Of a DNA stretch of 42,452 nt, positions 1 to 7,242 are shown piece after piece. Location: contig JAUWAY010000022.1 of assembly GCA_030601845.1 (NCBI GenBank), positions 1 through 42,452 of the forward strand. Direction: 5' to 3'. The stretch is from Phycisphaerae bacterium (GTDB lineage Bacteria; Planctomycetota; Phycisphaerae; Sedimentisphaerales; Anaerobacaceae). The translations under genes were made by a program, and so were the position numbers. A model generated the notes under the pieces. It did no database searches, was not told where the DNA came from, and worked only from the letters and a program-made list of their open reading frames with translations. How positions within the stretch are numbered: the stretch's first letter is position 1; each line of letters starts with the position of its first letter.

Positions 1-158
1 ATACAAACCCAAAACAAACCCAATCAAACCCAATCTTGTCCGCCATAGCCTTGGCGAAGGCGGATTCGAACGCGGCGCCTATGCTGCTCTGCGTAGTGCC
101 TACTCCGCCGTAGTAGCTATGGCTACGAAGGCTGGAAGCAATGCTACGTAGCACCAGC
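1..158. repeat. Repeat-rich leader: decamer tandem and nested palindromes
   Basis: CAAACCCAAT occurs twice in tandem at 15-24 and 25-34, with a near copy at 4-13. It is followed by a palindromic element with arms TCCGCC (39-44) and GGCGGA (59-64) around a CTTGGCGA core. Further hairpins are GTAGC (113-117) with GCTAC (122-126), and GCTACGTAGC (143-152) nested inside GCTGG/CCAGC (131-135 and 154-158). The CCTTGGCGAAG core recurs at 41980-42041, near the other end of the window. No coding capacity is evident before 141. Confidence 0.7.
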
Positions 159-464
159 AGTTCGAGATACAAAAGTCTTAGCTGGAAGAAGGATTGCAAT
201 AAATGGTATGTACGAATTAAGTATAAGGGCAGAAGTGTATATCTTGGTCGATATGAGAGCGAGATTGAAGCTGCCGTTGCTTATGACCGAAAGGCCGAGC
301 AGCTTTTCGCCGAATTCGCGTATTTGAATTTTCCGGAGTTAGCCACAAAGGCCCAAAGTACCATTATGATTATTTTATTTTTTTTATTGAACTATTGTTG
401 GCATCTTGGTATAATACCCGTCAGTAGGGCATATTCTCACGTCTCTCAAGAATATTCTCCTTAA
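141..464 (+). pseudogene. AP2-domain remnant of an HNH-type homing endonuclease
   Basis: Residues 9-67 of this frame resemble the AP2 DNA-binding domain that follows HNH nuclease domains in phage and bacterial homing endonucleases. They show a W-Y-V-R-I pattern, then YLGRYESEIEAAVAYD, and finish with the usual FAYLNFPE. No HNH domain is present upstream, where only short palindromic repeats are seen. The 40 residues after the domain look like readthrough, and the promoter of the next gene lies inside them. I therefore read it as a 5'-truncated, non-functional fragment. A short free-standing AP2 protein is possible but has no visible ribosome binding site. Confidence 0.6.
387..415 (+). promoter_or_regulatory. 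Sigma-70-type promoter of the cold-shock gene
   Basis: A -35 box TTGAAC (387-392) is followed after exactly 17 nt by a consensus -10 TATAAT (410-415). Transcription should start near 422, giving a leader of roughly 95 nt before the cold-shock start codon at 517. Confidence 0.75.
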
Positions 465-478
465 AAAAACCGAGAGAC
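441..478 (+). promoter_or_regulatory. Leader hairpin of the cold-shock mRNA
   Basis: GTCTCTC (441-447) can pair with GAGAGAC (472-478) around an A/T-rich 24-nt loop, inside the untranslated leader and about 25 nt before the ribosome binding site. Long structured leaders are typical of cold-shock mRNAs, but a regulatory role here is inferred only from position. Confidence 0.4.
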
Positions 479-516
479 ACAATTTAGGGCCATTAACAGG
501 CCGAAGGAGTACCATA

Positions 517-720
517 GTGAGTACAGGTACAGTAAAATGGTTTAATGGGAAAAAAGGCTTTGGATTTATCAGCCCCGATGATGGCGGCGAGGATTTGTTC
601 GTTCATCACTCGGAAATCAAGACGACTGGCTACGCCAATCTTGAGGAAGGCCAGAAGGTGGAGTTCGAGGTCGGAGAGGGCAAAAAAGGCCCCTGTGCGA
701 CCAACGTAATTCCTGGCTAA
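517..720 (+). CDS. cspA: Cold-shock protein (CspA family)
   Basis: A 67-residue single OB-fold cold-shock domain that binds single-stranded RNA and DNA and acts as an RNA chaperone. RNP1 (KGFGFISP, residues 13-20) and RNP2 (DLFVHHSEI, about 26-34) are intact, and the length is normal for the family. The start is GTG at 517, placed 7 nt after AAGGAG (504-509). The gene is monocistronic: it has its own TTGAAC-N17-TATAAT promoter and a strong terminator at 749. Expression at low temperature or in stationary phase is likely from the family but not shown by the sequence. Confidence 0.95.
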   Translation: MSTGTVKWFNGKKGFGFISPDDGGEDLFVHHSEIKTTGYANLEEGQKVEFEVGEGKKGPCATNVIPG

Positions 721-748
721 TCCAAAGCAACACGCCGGAAAAACCAAC

Positions 749-780
749 GGGCTCCGCTCAAAGCGGAGCCCGTCTCATTT
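749..780 (+). terminator. Rho-independent terminator of the cold-shock gene
   Basis: A perfect 10-bp GC-rich stem (749-758 with 762-771) with a 3-nt loop is followed by GTCTCATTTT. It lies 28 nt after the cold-shock stop codon. Confidence 0.85.
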
Positions 781-784
781 TCAC

Positions 785-1058
785 CTCTAACCCATCAATT
801 AGCCATTTAATCCAACGCTTGCTCCGCACGAAACCTGTCCAGAGTGTAATCGAAGGATAGGCCCCCGCCGCCTGCCCCCGCGTTTCTCTGGCAGGGGTAA
901 TTTGGTGCGGGGTCATTTCGCTACGACCGACGACGTGGAAATCTCAATTCGTCTATTAGCTATAGAACACAGTGGCGTCTAAGAAAATAAGGACTTTTCC
1001 GGACTTTGATAATCGAAGAATATAAGTTATATTTTACATAAGTGGGGGCGTTAACGTT
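785..1058. other. Non-coding stretch with dispersed-repeat fragments
   Basis: No gene is seen. Positions 823-856 read, on the minus strand, as a CCTTCGATTACACTCTGGAC-type element of the same family as those at 2104 and 7006. A CCTGCC/GGCAGG hairpin lies around 870-895. Confidence 0.5.
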
Positions 1059-1514
1059 ATGAGGCAAAAAGGCAGACTGCGTGGCATTACATTTTTTCTG
1101 GCGATATGTGCAAGTGTTTTCTCTGTGTCCTTTTGCGTTCTTTTGATGGCTGGTGAGTATCAATCGGCACGCTACAACTTGGAGATACACAACCGGGAGT
1201 TCCAGGGTTGGGCAGCCTGCCAACAAACTAAGCCCACTTATTTTAAGGCCAATGCAGAGGCGGTGAGTTCCTGCCTAAAGAACTTAGACGAAGCACGAGG
1301 TAATTTCTGGGTGAAACTGCCAAAAGCACAATTGGCGGGGTTGTTCGTATTAGCAGGTTTAGGCAGTGCAACTGGGGGATACGTGGCTATCTGGCTTGTT
1401 GTCTGGTTTGGCGGTTTAGGTATTTACAGATTCATTAGATGGCTGGCGCTTTGTTTTCGGCGTCATTCCAAGCGCAAAGAGCCTTTAGCCCTGGGCGAAA
1501 AAATCCTGCACTGA
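1059..1514 (+). CDS. Hypothetical membrane protein (151 aa)
   Basis: I do not recognise this protein. It has an N-terminal membrane segment at about residues 9-31, an extracytoplasmic loop of about 60 residues with three cysteines, and a long hydrophobic region at about 92-125 that could hold one or two further segments. It ends in a basic tail (RRHSKRK). The ATG at 1059 follows a G-rich stretch without a good Shine-Dalgarno sequence. The gene stands alone and converges with the CBS protein gene on the other strand. The hydrophobic pattern and basic cytoplasmic ends suggest it is real. Confidence 0.6.
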   Translation: MRQKGRLRGITFFLAICASVFSVSFCVLLMAGEYQSARYNLEIHNREFQGWAACQQTKPTYFKANAEAVSSCLKNLDEARGNFWVKLPKAQLAGLFVLAGLGSATGGYVAIWLVVWFGGLGIYRFIRWLALCFRRHSKRKEPLALGEKILH

Positions 1515-1552
1515 GTGCTGCCGAGGTGTCAAAGGAACTGCACTTGGCCCAT

Positions 1553-1951
1553 TTAGATATTGACCTTTGGACCGATCCTGTCGCGAATAAATCTAAGCAC
1601 ATCCGGCCGGCTGACAATCCCGACGACCTTGCCTTTTCTTGTTACCGGGACCCTTCTGAAAGCCACGGCCAACAGGCACCTGCAAATCTTCTCCATGCTC
1701 TCATCCTCATCGAAGTACACCGCTGGTTGTGTCATAAAATCTTCAACCCTCTCTTGCTTAGCGTCTTCTGGTCCATAGAACAGTCGCAATAAATCTTTCT
1801 CCGTAACAATCCCCACCAGCGTCATATCCTCCTCGACCACCGGGATACCCGCAATCTCGTTTCTCAGCAGAAGCTCTAACGCTTCTTCTACTGGCCTATC
1901 CCTGCTTACACTTACTACCTCTTTCGTCATAATGTCTTTTGCTTTTAGCAT
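1553..1951 (-). CDS. CBS-domain protein
   Basis: A 132-residue protein made almost entirely of two CBS domains. The first (about residues 1-60) contains AKDIMTKEVVSVS and GIVTEKDLLR. The second (about 68-128) contains VEDFMTQPAVYF and GIVSRPDVLRFI. Such tandem CBS (Bateman) modules bind adenine nucleotides and act as stand-alone sensors or regulators of partner enzymes or channels. The start is the internal ATG at 1951, preceded by AAAGGGGG; the longer reading frame to 1990 has no ribosome binding site. The partner cannot be told from the neighbourhood, since adjacent genes are small membrane proteins. Confidence 0.88.
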   Translation of the reverse strand: MLKAKDIMTKEVVSVSRDRPVEEALELLLRNEIAGIPVVEEDMTLVGIVTEKDLLRLFYGPEDAKQERVEDFMTQPAVYFDEDESMEKICRCLLAVAFRRVPVTRKGKVVGIVSRPDVLRFIRDRIGPKVNI

Positions 1952-2477
1952 CTTGAACCCCCTTTGCCTAATCGCAAATCCGATTACCATTCAAAATCGA
2001 TAAGCTCGCGTAAAGAGTCGATAATACCCAGCTCTGTCCCCCGCGATCCAAATTACCGATTATCCGCAAAATTTTCATTTCCTGCTCCTTTGAACTGGTA
2101 TCTCCCTTCGACTTTGCTCAGGGTAAACTTGTCTCGTGGAGCGTATCTGGCTGTTAAAAGCACGAAATCCGAAGCACGAAACAAATTCAAAATGCGAATT
2201 TTCAAATGTTCACAAGCAAATAGCGGTGTGCGGAGCACACCCTACTTAATAGATTCTTCACTTTGTTCAGAATGACAAAAGGGCGATTCGAGGAGTTTTC
2301 CGCTCTTGGGTGTGGATCGCTTTCGCCAGATAAAATACCCGAAAAGAAATCAAATGTCAAAGGCAAAAAAGAAAAAAAATAACAGCGTAGAGCGTTTAGA
2401 TTCCGCATCAAGTGCGGAGTGGTGCCTTATAGGCACGTAGGAGCATGAGGGGCACGGGTCACGAGATAGGCTTTGGG
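1952..2477. other. Gene-free, repeat-dense intergenic region
   Basis: No gene is supported. The region holds a CCCTTCG..GCTCAGGGTAAACT element (2104-2129), a heptamer array (2158-2206), and a perfect hairpin GGTGTGC-GGA-GCACACC (2225-2241). After these comes an AGATTCTTC..TTCAGAATGACA element (2251-2277). Two small hairpins, TCCGCA/TGCGGA and GTGCC/GGCAC, lie near 2401-2440. All look like dispersed repeats and not RNA genes. Confidence 0.6.
2158..2206. repeat. Heptamer array (7 units)
   Basis: Seven consecutive 7-bp units beginning AAGCACG, AAATCCG, AAGCACG and degrading towards the 3' end. It is the only array in the window not close to a gene boundary. Confidence 0.6.
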
Positions 2478-2753
2478 TTATTCTTTTTTTCGTAAGATTA
2501 GCTTGATAGAAACGAAAGGGATTAAGAAGAACAAGAAGCTAACTATTTTCATAAATGCCATTGCGTAATAATACATAAGGCCAAAATCGTGCCTGGTTAT
2601 CTCGAACCATCTTGAATGAAAGCTGTAGGCCCAATCGGCTGCCAGCAGATAGAAAACAAACGAGAATAACAATAAACAGACAGACAGCACAAAACATCGA
2701 AGACAAACCCCTGCTACCGCATCCAACAGGTTATTCAGCTCATCTTTAGTCAT
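2478..2753 (-). CDS. Small membrane protein, DUF6868-like
   Basis: A 91-residue protein with two membrane segments (about residues 18-40 and 66-86) and a basic C-terminus (LRKKE). The spacing of W-A-Y-S-F-H-S-R-W-F and Y-Y-A-M-A-F-M-K resembles the DUF6868 family, small membrane proteins frequent in planctomycetes and of unknown function. This assignment is from memory of the family pattern. The ATG at 2753 is preferred, with GGAG upstream; the reading frame extends only to a TTG at 2774. It lies 44 nt downstream of the Nudix gene on the same strand and may be cotranscribed. Confidence 0.65.
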   Translation of the reverse strand: MTKDELNNLLDAVAGVCLRCFVLSVCLLLFSFVFYLLAADWAYSFHSRWFEITRHDFGLMYYYAMAFMKIVSFLFFLIPFVSIKLILRKKE

Positions 2754-2797
2754 AATTAAATATCTCCACTGCAATTTCCCATATATACGGATTCACG

Positions 2798-3445
2798 CTA
2801 TTTTATGTTTTTGTTGTCGTCTTCGGTTTTGGTGGTCATGTCGCTGAGTTTGTCAAGACACAACCTTGACCATGTTTCGAGAGTGTCTCGGACCTGCTGA
2901 AGTTCGGCAGGTGTCATAAACGCCATCTGGGTGACCATCTGTTCTCGCTTGCTGACCTGCGATGAGTCCAGAATCCAGTGGTGTACAATTCCGAGGTGCA
3001 CGCGCCCAACCTCGTTGGATTCATCATTGAGCAGGGCAACAATTTTATCAGAGTATTCTGTTTCTACGGATACTTCCTCCGCTACTTCACGTTCAACAGC
3101 GGCAAGGTAGGTTTCGTAGAAATCAGCATTGAATAAGGGCATGTCGTCACCGGGGTTTATATGGCCTCCTATGCCGATAGACCTATTCCCGACAAGTCGC
3201 GTCTCTCCGGCGCGCTTGCCTCGAACATAGCTGAGGTATTTGCCGTCATTACTCATAATCACATACGGAATGAGCTGCTTATAGGCGGGGTCGGCTTCGG
3301 CCTGTGACCTGGGCATGAAGCTGAGAACGCCGGGAGTGAACAGCTTGCGGAGATAGCGATCCACGTCCAATATAAGCCCCTGGAACATCCCTACCTGTTC
3401 AAGAACTTTTCGCTCGACAACCAGTACCTGTTCTTCCTGGGCCAT
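2798..3445 (-). CDS. Nudix-family hydrolase-like protein
   Basis: A 215-residue protein with a Nudix box at about residues 93-127. GGHINPGD is followed after an insertion by AAVEREVAEEV, which supplies the REVAEE catalytic signature. The family hydrolyses nucleoside diphosphates linked to other groups. The insertion between the glycines and the REVAEE helix is longer than in MutT, as in proteins loosely annotated as predicted phosphoesterases. The start is supported by AAGGAGTG 7 nt before ATG. The C-terminus is an acidic/basic tail. The substrate cannot be inferred. Confidence 0.75.
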   Translation of the reverse strand: MAQEEQVLVVERKVLEQVGMFQGLILDVDRYLRKLFTPGVLSFMPRSQAEADPAYKQLIPYVIMSNDGKYLSYVRGKRAGETRLVGNRSIGIGGHINPGDDMPLFNADFYETYLAAVEREVAEEVSVETEYSDKIVALLNDESNEVGRVHLGIVHHWILDSSQVSKREQMVTQMAFMTPAELQQVRDTLETWSRLCLDKLSDMTTKTEDDNKNIK

Positions 3446-3514
3446 GCAGTCACTCCTTGAGTATTTTTCGCCTTCCGTATCTGCCTACGGTTATGAGATT
3501 GCCTCGCTCGGCGG

Positions 3515-3539
3515 AGTTTACCCTGAGCAAAGCGAAGGG
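3515..3539 (-). repeat. Dispersed GCTCAGGGTAAACT-type element
   Basis: The reverse complement of this stretch matches 2104-2129 in all but one inserted base, and a third related copy lies at 14184-14208. It is non-coding, between glyA and the Nudix gene, and is continued by GCAATGACA as in other members. Confidence 0.65.
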
Positions 3540-3560
3540 CCTCGCTCGCAATGACATTAC

Positions 3561-3588
3561 TATCTGCTACACGCTATACGCTATACGC
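3561..3588. repeat. Heptamer array at the glyA stop codon
   Basis: Four 7-bp units (TATCTGC, TACACGC, TATACGC, TATACGC). In glyA sense the word is GCGTATA, so TAG recurs every 7 nt and falls in all three frames. The glyA stop (TAG, 3583-3581) is one of these. Confidence 0.8.
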
Positions 3589-4852
3589 TATTTTTCTTAT
3601 TCGGTATGATAAAGTGCTCGGGCACGGGAAATCCCGAACACAGAAGCAAAACCTCTTTTCCAACCTCTTCAATTACCGACTCTTTGTCAATATTTTCAAC
3701 CACCTTGTTGATAAGAGTGCCAATTTGCTCGGCCTCTGGTTCTTTCATTCCACGAGTGGTAATTGCCGGCGTGCCCATACGGAGCCCGCTGGGGTTAGCT
3801 GGATGGGCCGGGTCGAAAGGCGTGGTGTTATAATTAGTAACAATTCTTGCCCTGTCCAATGCCTTTGCCAGCTTTTTGCCTGGGATGTTTTTATTTCGCA
3901 AATCAATCAGGATTAAATGATTGTCTGTTCCGCCTGATGAGAGGTTGAATCCGTATTCGAGCAGTTTTTCGGCCAGGGCTTTTGCGTTTTTGACTATCTG
4001 CTTTGCATAGGCGACGAACTCCGGCGTATCGGCCTCAGCCATTGCCACTGCGATGGCGGTCAGTGTGTGCATATGCGGACCGCCCTGGAGGCCTGGGAAG
4101 ACAGCTTTGTCGACCTTTTCGGCGTGTTCTGCCTTACACAGCAGCATCCCGCCGCGAGGGCCTCGCAGTGTCTTATGCGTTGTGGTTGATACGATGTCGG
4201 CATAAGGCACAGGGCTTTTGTGTATTCCGGCTACAACAAGACCCGCGATGTGGGCTATATCGCTGACGTGGTATGCACCTACGTCTTTGGCTATTTGGCC
4301 GAATATCTCAAAGTCAATCTCTCTTGGATATGCGGTGGCGCCGGAGATGATGATTTTGGGTTTGTGCTTTTTTGCAAGCTCTTCAATCTGGTTAAAGTCG
4401 AGCCGGCCGGTATCGGGGTTGACTGTGTATTGGACGGAATTAAATATTCTGCTTGTGATGCTGACCTTCCAGCCGTGTGTGAGATGTCCGCCGTAGGGGA
4501 GAGAGAGGCCCATAATCGTATCTCCCGGTTTGACCAGGGCCAGATATGCGGCCAGGTTGGCGACCGAGCCGGAGTAGGGCTGGACGTTTGCGTGGTCGGC
4601 CTTGAATAACTTCTTCGCCCGCTCTTGGGCCATTTTTTCGATGAGGTCGGTTACCTGCTGGCCCTCGTAGTACCGTTTGTTAGGGTAACCCTCGGCGTAT
4701 TTGTTGGTAAGACAGCTACCACTGGCCAACATTACCGCCCTGGATACATAGTTTTCAGAGGGAATAAGGCGAATTGAGCCGCTCTCGCGGGCCCTTTCCT
4801 GTCTTACCAGCTCGTAAATCTGCGGGTCATACTGCTCAAGAGCATTTACCAT
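3581..4852 (-). CDS. glyA: Serine hydroxymethyltransferase
   Basis: PLP enzyme that converts serine and tetrahydrofolate to glycine and 5,10-methylene-THF in the cytoplasm, feeding one-carbon metabolism. The 423-residue length is normal. Visible motifs are SGSVANLAAY near residue 95, HVSDIAHIAGL near 200, and the PLP-lysine segment STTTHKTLRGPRGG near 225-240. They are followed by FPGLQGGPH and, late in the protein, GLRMGTPAITTRGM. ATG at 4852 is preceded by GGGAGAA. The last codons and the stop lie inside a heptamer repeat, so the C-terminal residues NSV may be repeat-derived. Confidence 0.97.
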   Translation of the reverse strand: MVNALEQYDPQIYELVRQERARESGSIRLIPSENYVSRAVMLASGSCLTNKYAEGYPNKRYYEGQQVTDLIEKMAQERAKKLFKADHANVQPYSGSVANLAAYLALVKPGDTIMGLSLPYGGHLTHGWKVSITSRIFNSVQYTVNPDTGRLDFNQIEELAKKHKPKIIISGATAYPREIDFEIFGQIAKDVGAYHVSDIAHIAGLVVAGIHKSPVPYADIVSTTTHKTLRGPRGGMLLCKAEHAEKVDKAVFPGLQGGPHMHTLTAIAVAMAEADTPEFVAYAKQIVKNAKALAEKLLEYGFNLSSGGTDNHLILIDLRNKNIPGKKLAKALDRARIVTNYNTTPFDPAHPANPSGLRMGTPAITTRGMKEPEAEQIGTLINKVVENIDKESVIEEVGKEVLLLCSGFPVPEHFIIPNKKNSV

Positions 4853-4965
4853 AATTAGTTTCTCCCTAAACTATTCGATTGGACAGGTGGACGTTTCAGT
4901 ATTTAACCGCTTTGTAGCACAGCCCAACTTTTTATACAAGTATTTATTGACAAATTTGAATCGCA

Positions 4966-5007
4966 GATTACGATTACCGAATTGGAAATACGAGATACGA
5001 GAGTAAA
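4966..5007. repeat. Heptamer array before the TPR gene
   Basis: Six 7-bp units of the form NATTACG/NATACGA, for example GATTACG, AATACGA, GATACGA. It ends 4 nt before the probable ATG of the TPR gene and occupies the position where its ribosome binding site should be. Confidence 0.7.
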
Positions 5008-5011
5008 ACTT

Positions 5012-6397
5012 ATGCCGGAAAAAGATGAACAGATGTTGGCTGAGGCGAGGGTGTTTTTTGAAAAAGCGCGAAAAGTAGCTCAGACAAACAACTTCGATTA
5101 TGCCATTGACCTGTACCTTGAGGGGCTGCGGAGAGCTCCTGATGCCCTGATGGAGGGTCATATGCCGCTTCGTGAATTGGCTCTGCTTCGGCAGGCCGGA
5201 GGCGGTAAAAAGCCCTCAATGGTTGAAAAAGTGAAGCGCTTGCGTGCTAAAGCACCGCTTGAGCAGATGCTTAACGCCGAATACCTCTTTGCTAAGGAGC
5301 CCGACCATTTAGCGCATGGAGAGGCGATGCTGAGGGCTACTGCGGCAGGCGGCTACAAAAAGACAGCTAAATGGATTGCCGATTTGCTCTTCCAGGCAAA
5401 TAATGCCGCTAAAAGACCGTCTTTCCATACATATATTCTATTAAAAGAGTCCTACAAAGCCATTGGTCAGTTCGACAGGGCAATTGCTGCCTGTCAGCAT
5501 GCCGTCAAACTTAAGCCCGCGGACGGAGAACTGGCGGACGAGCTTAAGAACCTTACTGCCGAGTTGACTATGGCCAGAGGAAGATATGACCAGGAGGGCG
5601 ATTTCAGGCAATCTATCAAGGACCGCGAGGCGCAGGCGAAACTTTACGCCCAGGACAGAGTTATCAAGACCGAGGACTATCGCCTCACAGCGGTTCGGCA
5701 GGCCAGAGATGAACTGGCCCAGGACCCAAATCTGCCCAAGAACATATTTAATTTGGCCAATGCTTTAGTCGATTTGCAAGACGACCATGCCGACAACGAG
5801 GCCATAGAGCTGCTCCAAAATGCCTATAGAACTAAAAACGATTTTAGCTTCCAGCAGCGGGCGGGCCAGATAAAAATAATGCAGCTAAGACGCAAATTAA
5901 GACAGACAAAGGGTGTTTTGGAGACCAACCCGGATGATGGGCAAGCCAAGGCCAGGGTCACGGAACTGTCGGCGCAATTCAACAGTACCGAATTAGAACA
6001 CTACCGTCTCTGTGTGGAAAACTACCCGACCGACTTACAGGTCAAGTATGAGTTAGGCAATTGTTTGGTTCGCAATAAACAGTATGACGATGCTATACCT
6101 TTGTTCCAGGAGGCCCAGAAGGACCCGCGGCATAAGATTTCGGCGATGGATAAAATAGGCCTGTGTTTCTTTATGAAGGGCTGGTTCGCTGATGCAATCG
6201 ATATTTTTACCCAGGCGATAGACTCATACGAGATAAAGGATGATAGTATCGCCAAGGAATTGCGGTACAATCTTGCCCGCTCGTACGAAGAGCAGGGTGA
6301 GAACGAAAAGGCGCTGGAGATTTTTCGCAAAATTGCTCAGCTTGATTTTGCCTTCAAGGATGTCCACCAGCGGGTAGATAAGTTGAGAGGAACCTAA
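5012..6397 (+). CDS. Tetratricopeptide-repeat protein
   Basis: A soluble protein of 461 residues built from TPR helices. Recognisable repeats lie at about residues 15-50 (NNFDYAIDLYLEGLRRAP), 145-180 (GQFDRAIAACQHAVKLKP) and 340-440. The last region contains KQYDDAIPLFQEA, GWFADAIDIFTQAI and GENEKALEIFRKI. A charged central stretch (about 200-330) is less repeat-like and may be coiled coil. There is no signal peptide or membrane segment. TPR proteins are protein-interaction scaffolds, and the partner is unknown. ATG at 5012 is chosen over TTG at 4982. No Shine-Dalgarno is visible because heptamer units fill that space. Confidence 0.85.
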   Translation: MPEKDEQMLAEARVFFEKARKVAQTNNFDYAIDLYLEGLRRAPDALMEGHMPLRELALLRQAGGGKKPSMVEKVKRLRAKAPLEQMLNAEYLFAKEPDHLAHGEAMLRATAAGGYKKTAKWIADLLFQANNAAKRPSFHTYILLKESYKAIGQFDRAIAACQHAVKLKPADGELADELKNLTAELTMARGRYDQEGDFRQSIKDREAQAKLYAQDRVIKTEDYRLTAVRQARDELAQDPNLPKNIFNLANALVDLQDDHADNEAIELLQNAYRTKNDFSFQQRAGQIKIMQLRRKLRQTKGVLETNPDDGQAKARVTELSAQFNSTELEHYRLCVENYPTDLQVKYELGNCLVRNKQYDDAIPLFQEAQKDPRHKISAMDKIGLCFFMKGWFADAIDIFTQAIDSYEIKDDSIAKELRYNLARSYEEQGENEKALEIFRKIAQLDFAFKDVHQRVDKLRGT

Positions 6398-6398
6398 A

Positions 6399-6440
6399 AG
6401 ACAGAGGACGGAAGACAGACGAGGGATGATGGACGACAAA
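6399..6440. repeat. Heptamer array after the TPR gene
   Basis: Six 7-bp units (AGACAGA, GGACGGA, AGACAGA, CGAGGGA, TGATGGA, CGACAAA), starting just after the TPR stop codon (6395-6397). Confidence 0.75.
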
Positions 6441-6536
6441 GCCGCTCTCTCGAGGGCCTCGGGACGGGCGACTGTTAGGGAGCGGATTGATATTAGGTTA
6501 TTAGGTAATCGGAAAATCAGGTTGTAGGAGATTATA

Positions 6537-6812
6537 GTGGCGCATTCGTTATCAGCGAAAAAGAGAGTGAGACAAAACGCCAAAAGAAGGGCGGTTAATC
6601 GCGCACGTAAAAGCCAGGTAAAAACGCAAATTAAGCATTTTGAAACGGCTTTGAGCAGCGGTGATGTAGAAGCAGCGAGCGAGCAATATCGGCTCGTCGT
6701 AAAGAAACTGGACGAAACCGCTGCTACCAGCACAATGCACGAAAAAACAGCCGCACGAAAAAAATCACGCCTTTCCAAGCAGCTTAGCACTCTCAAGGCA
6801 AAAGAAGGATAG
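6537..6812 (+). CDS. rpsT: 30S ribosomal protein bS20
   Basis: A 91-residue, very basic helical protein that binds 16S rRNA during 30S assembly. It begins AHSLSAKKRVRQNAKRRAVN, the usual S20 opening, and has the conserved KSRLSK near the end. The start is GTG at 6537, 7 nt after AGGAG. It stands alone between the TPR gene and a long non-coding stretch. Confidence 0.95.
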   Translation: MAHSLSAKKRVRQNAKRRAVNRARKSQVKTQIKHFETALSSGDVEAASEQYRLVVKKLDETAATSTMHEKTAARKKSRLSKQLSTLKAKEG

Positions 6813-6886
6813 AACGTCGCCGGTGACCCGTGACCCGGGGTACGATTCACGAGATACGAAAGTTGAACCGAACCAGCGGCTGGATA

Positions 6887-6930
6887 CGGCCCCCCACAGC
6901 TTCGCTTTGCGAAGCAAAGCGTGGGGGCCG
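6887..6930. repeat. GC-rich hairpin with two alternative inner stems
   Basis: Outer arms CGGCCCCCCAC (6887-6897) and GTGGGGGCCG (6921-6930) pair with one bulge. The inner sequence can fold as GCTTCGC-TTT-GCGAAGC or, shifted, as GCTTTGC-GAA-GCAAAGC. There is no U-run after it, so it is not a standard terminator. Confidence 0.6.
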
Positions 6931-7051
6931 GTGAGCTGATCATTAGCTGAGATTTTTGATCCTTCGATACTTCGACTTCGCTTAGTGCAGCCTACTTCGA
7001 CAGCGCTCAGTATAAATACGCTCAGGACAGGCTTCGCGGGAATGACAATGA

Positions 7052-7100
7052 GAATATCGAATATCTCCGCTTGGGGACGCCTTACGGCGGAACAAGGAAT
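7052..7100 (+). repeat. 49-bp exact dispersed repeat, copy 1
   Basis: This 49-nt stretch is identical to the reverse complement of 24713-24761. Its core is an imperfect palindrome with ends TCCGC and GCGGA. It is non-coding at both sites. Confidence 0.9.
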
Positions 7101-7194
7101 GTCGAATGTCGAAGTAAACAATCCTCAAGATAAACTTGGGGGCTAAATATTTTTGCGCTGGTTGCGCGTTTGATTAACTACAGATAAATACAGT

Positions 7195-7232
7195 GCCCGG
7201 TCGATATAAAGACTGGGCGTTTTGTTTTTTTA
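7195..7232 (+). terminator. Intrinsic terminator directly before the rnr start
   Basis: GCCCGGTC (7195-7202) pairs with GACTGGGC (7211-7218), with one G-T pair, and is followed by GTTTTGTTTTTTT. The T-run ends about 10 nt before the rnr ATG. No gene lies close upstream, so it may be an attenuator of rnr or end an unrecognised short transcript. Confidence 0.7.
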
Positions 7233-7242
7233 GGCCTAAAGA

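Larger units (their letters stand above)
6813..7194. other. Non-coding repeat-dense region
   Basis: No gene is seen. The region contains a long GC hairpin (6887-6930), a stretch of TTCGAC..CGCTCAGGACAGG-like fragments (about 6961-7045) and one copy of the exact 49-bp repeat (7052-7100). All are typical of the dispersed repeats elsewhere in this window. Confidence 0.6.

Noticed and set aside
60-75. GATTCGAA tRNA T-loop-like string
   Set aside because: No acceptor stem, anticodon arm or CCA around it; it belongs to the palindromic repeat.
3561-3588. CRISPR-like appearance of the short repeat arrays
   Set aside because: There are no unique spacers and no cas genes; units are contiguous 7-mers.
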